This document shows positions 5,220-5,227 of a stretch of DNA of 5,227 bases, piece by piece. Source of the DNA: Competibacteraceae bacterium UBA3908 (GTDB taxonomy: Bacteria > Pseudomonadota > Gammaproteobacteria > Competibacterales > Competibacteraceae). The DNA is taken from NCBI GenBank assembly GCA_002391525.1, contig DGFE01000225.1, forward strand, positions 1 through 5,227, read 5' to 3'. The notes beneath the pieces were generated by a model. It was not told where the DNA came from, did no database searches, and saw only the letters and a program-made list of their open reading frames with translations. The position numbers and the translations under genes are program-made. Each line of letters starts with the position of its first letter. Positions within the stretch are counted from its first letter, which is position 1.

Positions 5220-5227
5220 ACACATCT
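5220..5227. other. Probable adapter remnant at the right end
   Basis: The last 8 bases, ACACATCT, are the reverse complement of the outer mosaic-end bases AGATGTGT found at position 1. Eight bases alone would be weak evidence. The match is placed exactly at the other terminus in the expected inverted orientation, which makes adapter origin likely. Confidence 0.65.

Noticed and set aside
5018..5225. Overlapping short minus-strand frames at the right edge beginning at ATG/GTG in the last bases
   Set aside because: Only the frame ending at 5022 gives PriA-like sequence. The others are shadows, and the apparent starts are in adapter-like sequence.

Overview
The window is a GC-rich bacterial segment, almost certainly from a gammaproteobacterium. 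All recognisable genes lie on the minus strand. In transcription order (right to left) they are: the last 65 residues of the primosomal helicase PriA; a 350-bp gene-poor gap; yjcH (DUF485 membrane protein); actP (acetate/glycolate cation symporter); a cyclic-nucleotide-binding/CBS/DUF294 nucleotidyltransferase-like protein; and the first ~204 residues of arginyl-tRNA synthetase (ArgS). The assignment rests on strong resemblance to remembered E. coli YjcH and ActP, and on the yjcH-actP-DUF294 gene order I recall from Pseudomonas. A sludge-type lineage such as Competibacteraceae would fit but cannot be shown from this sequence.

Region by region (plus-strand coordinates): 1-15 is a probable Nextera mosaic-end adapter remnant. 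16-626 is argS (5' part only, TTG start with a GAAGG ribosome-binding site). 655-2577 is the DUF294 protein, ending 28 bp before argS. 2578-2688 is a structured gap with an imperfect 62-nt inverted repeat directly after the actP stop, a weak extended -10 candidate, and a good intrinsic terminator whose T-tract overlaps the outermost possible start codon of the DUF294 gene. 2689-4365 is actP and 4362-4670 is yjcH, joined by an ATGA overlap. 4671-5021 is the control region of yjcH-actP, with a sigma70-like promoter candidate, an AT-rich palindrome resembling an IHF site, a small hairpin and a doubtful 45-codon ORF. 5022-5219 is the priA 3' end. 5220-5227 is a second short adapter-like end.

Working picture: yjcH-actP form an acetate uptake unit that would end largely at the terminator near 2600. 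The DUF294 protein and argS form a second unit fed by readthrough, or by a promoter near that terminator. In Pseudomonas, priA and argS are, as I recall, adjacent. Here an acetate-uptake cassette sits between them, which may place an essential tRNA synthetase downstream of carbon-source control. acs, the usual partner of yjcH-actP in E. coli, is not present in this window.

I found no undescribed defence or mobile system. The points worth following are the cassette's position, the terminator/start-codon overlap, the structured actP 3' region and the yjcH upstream region. The adapter remnants mean the outermost bases should not be read as genomic.
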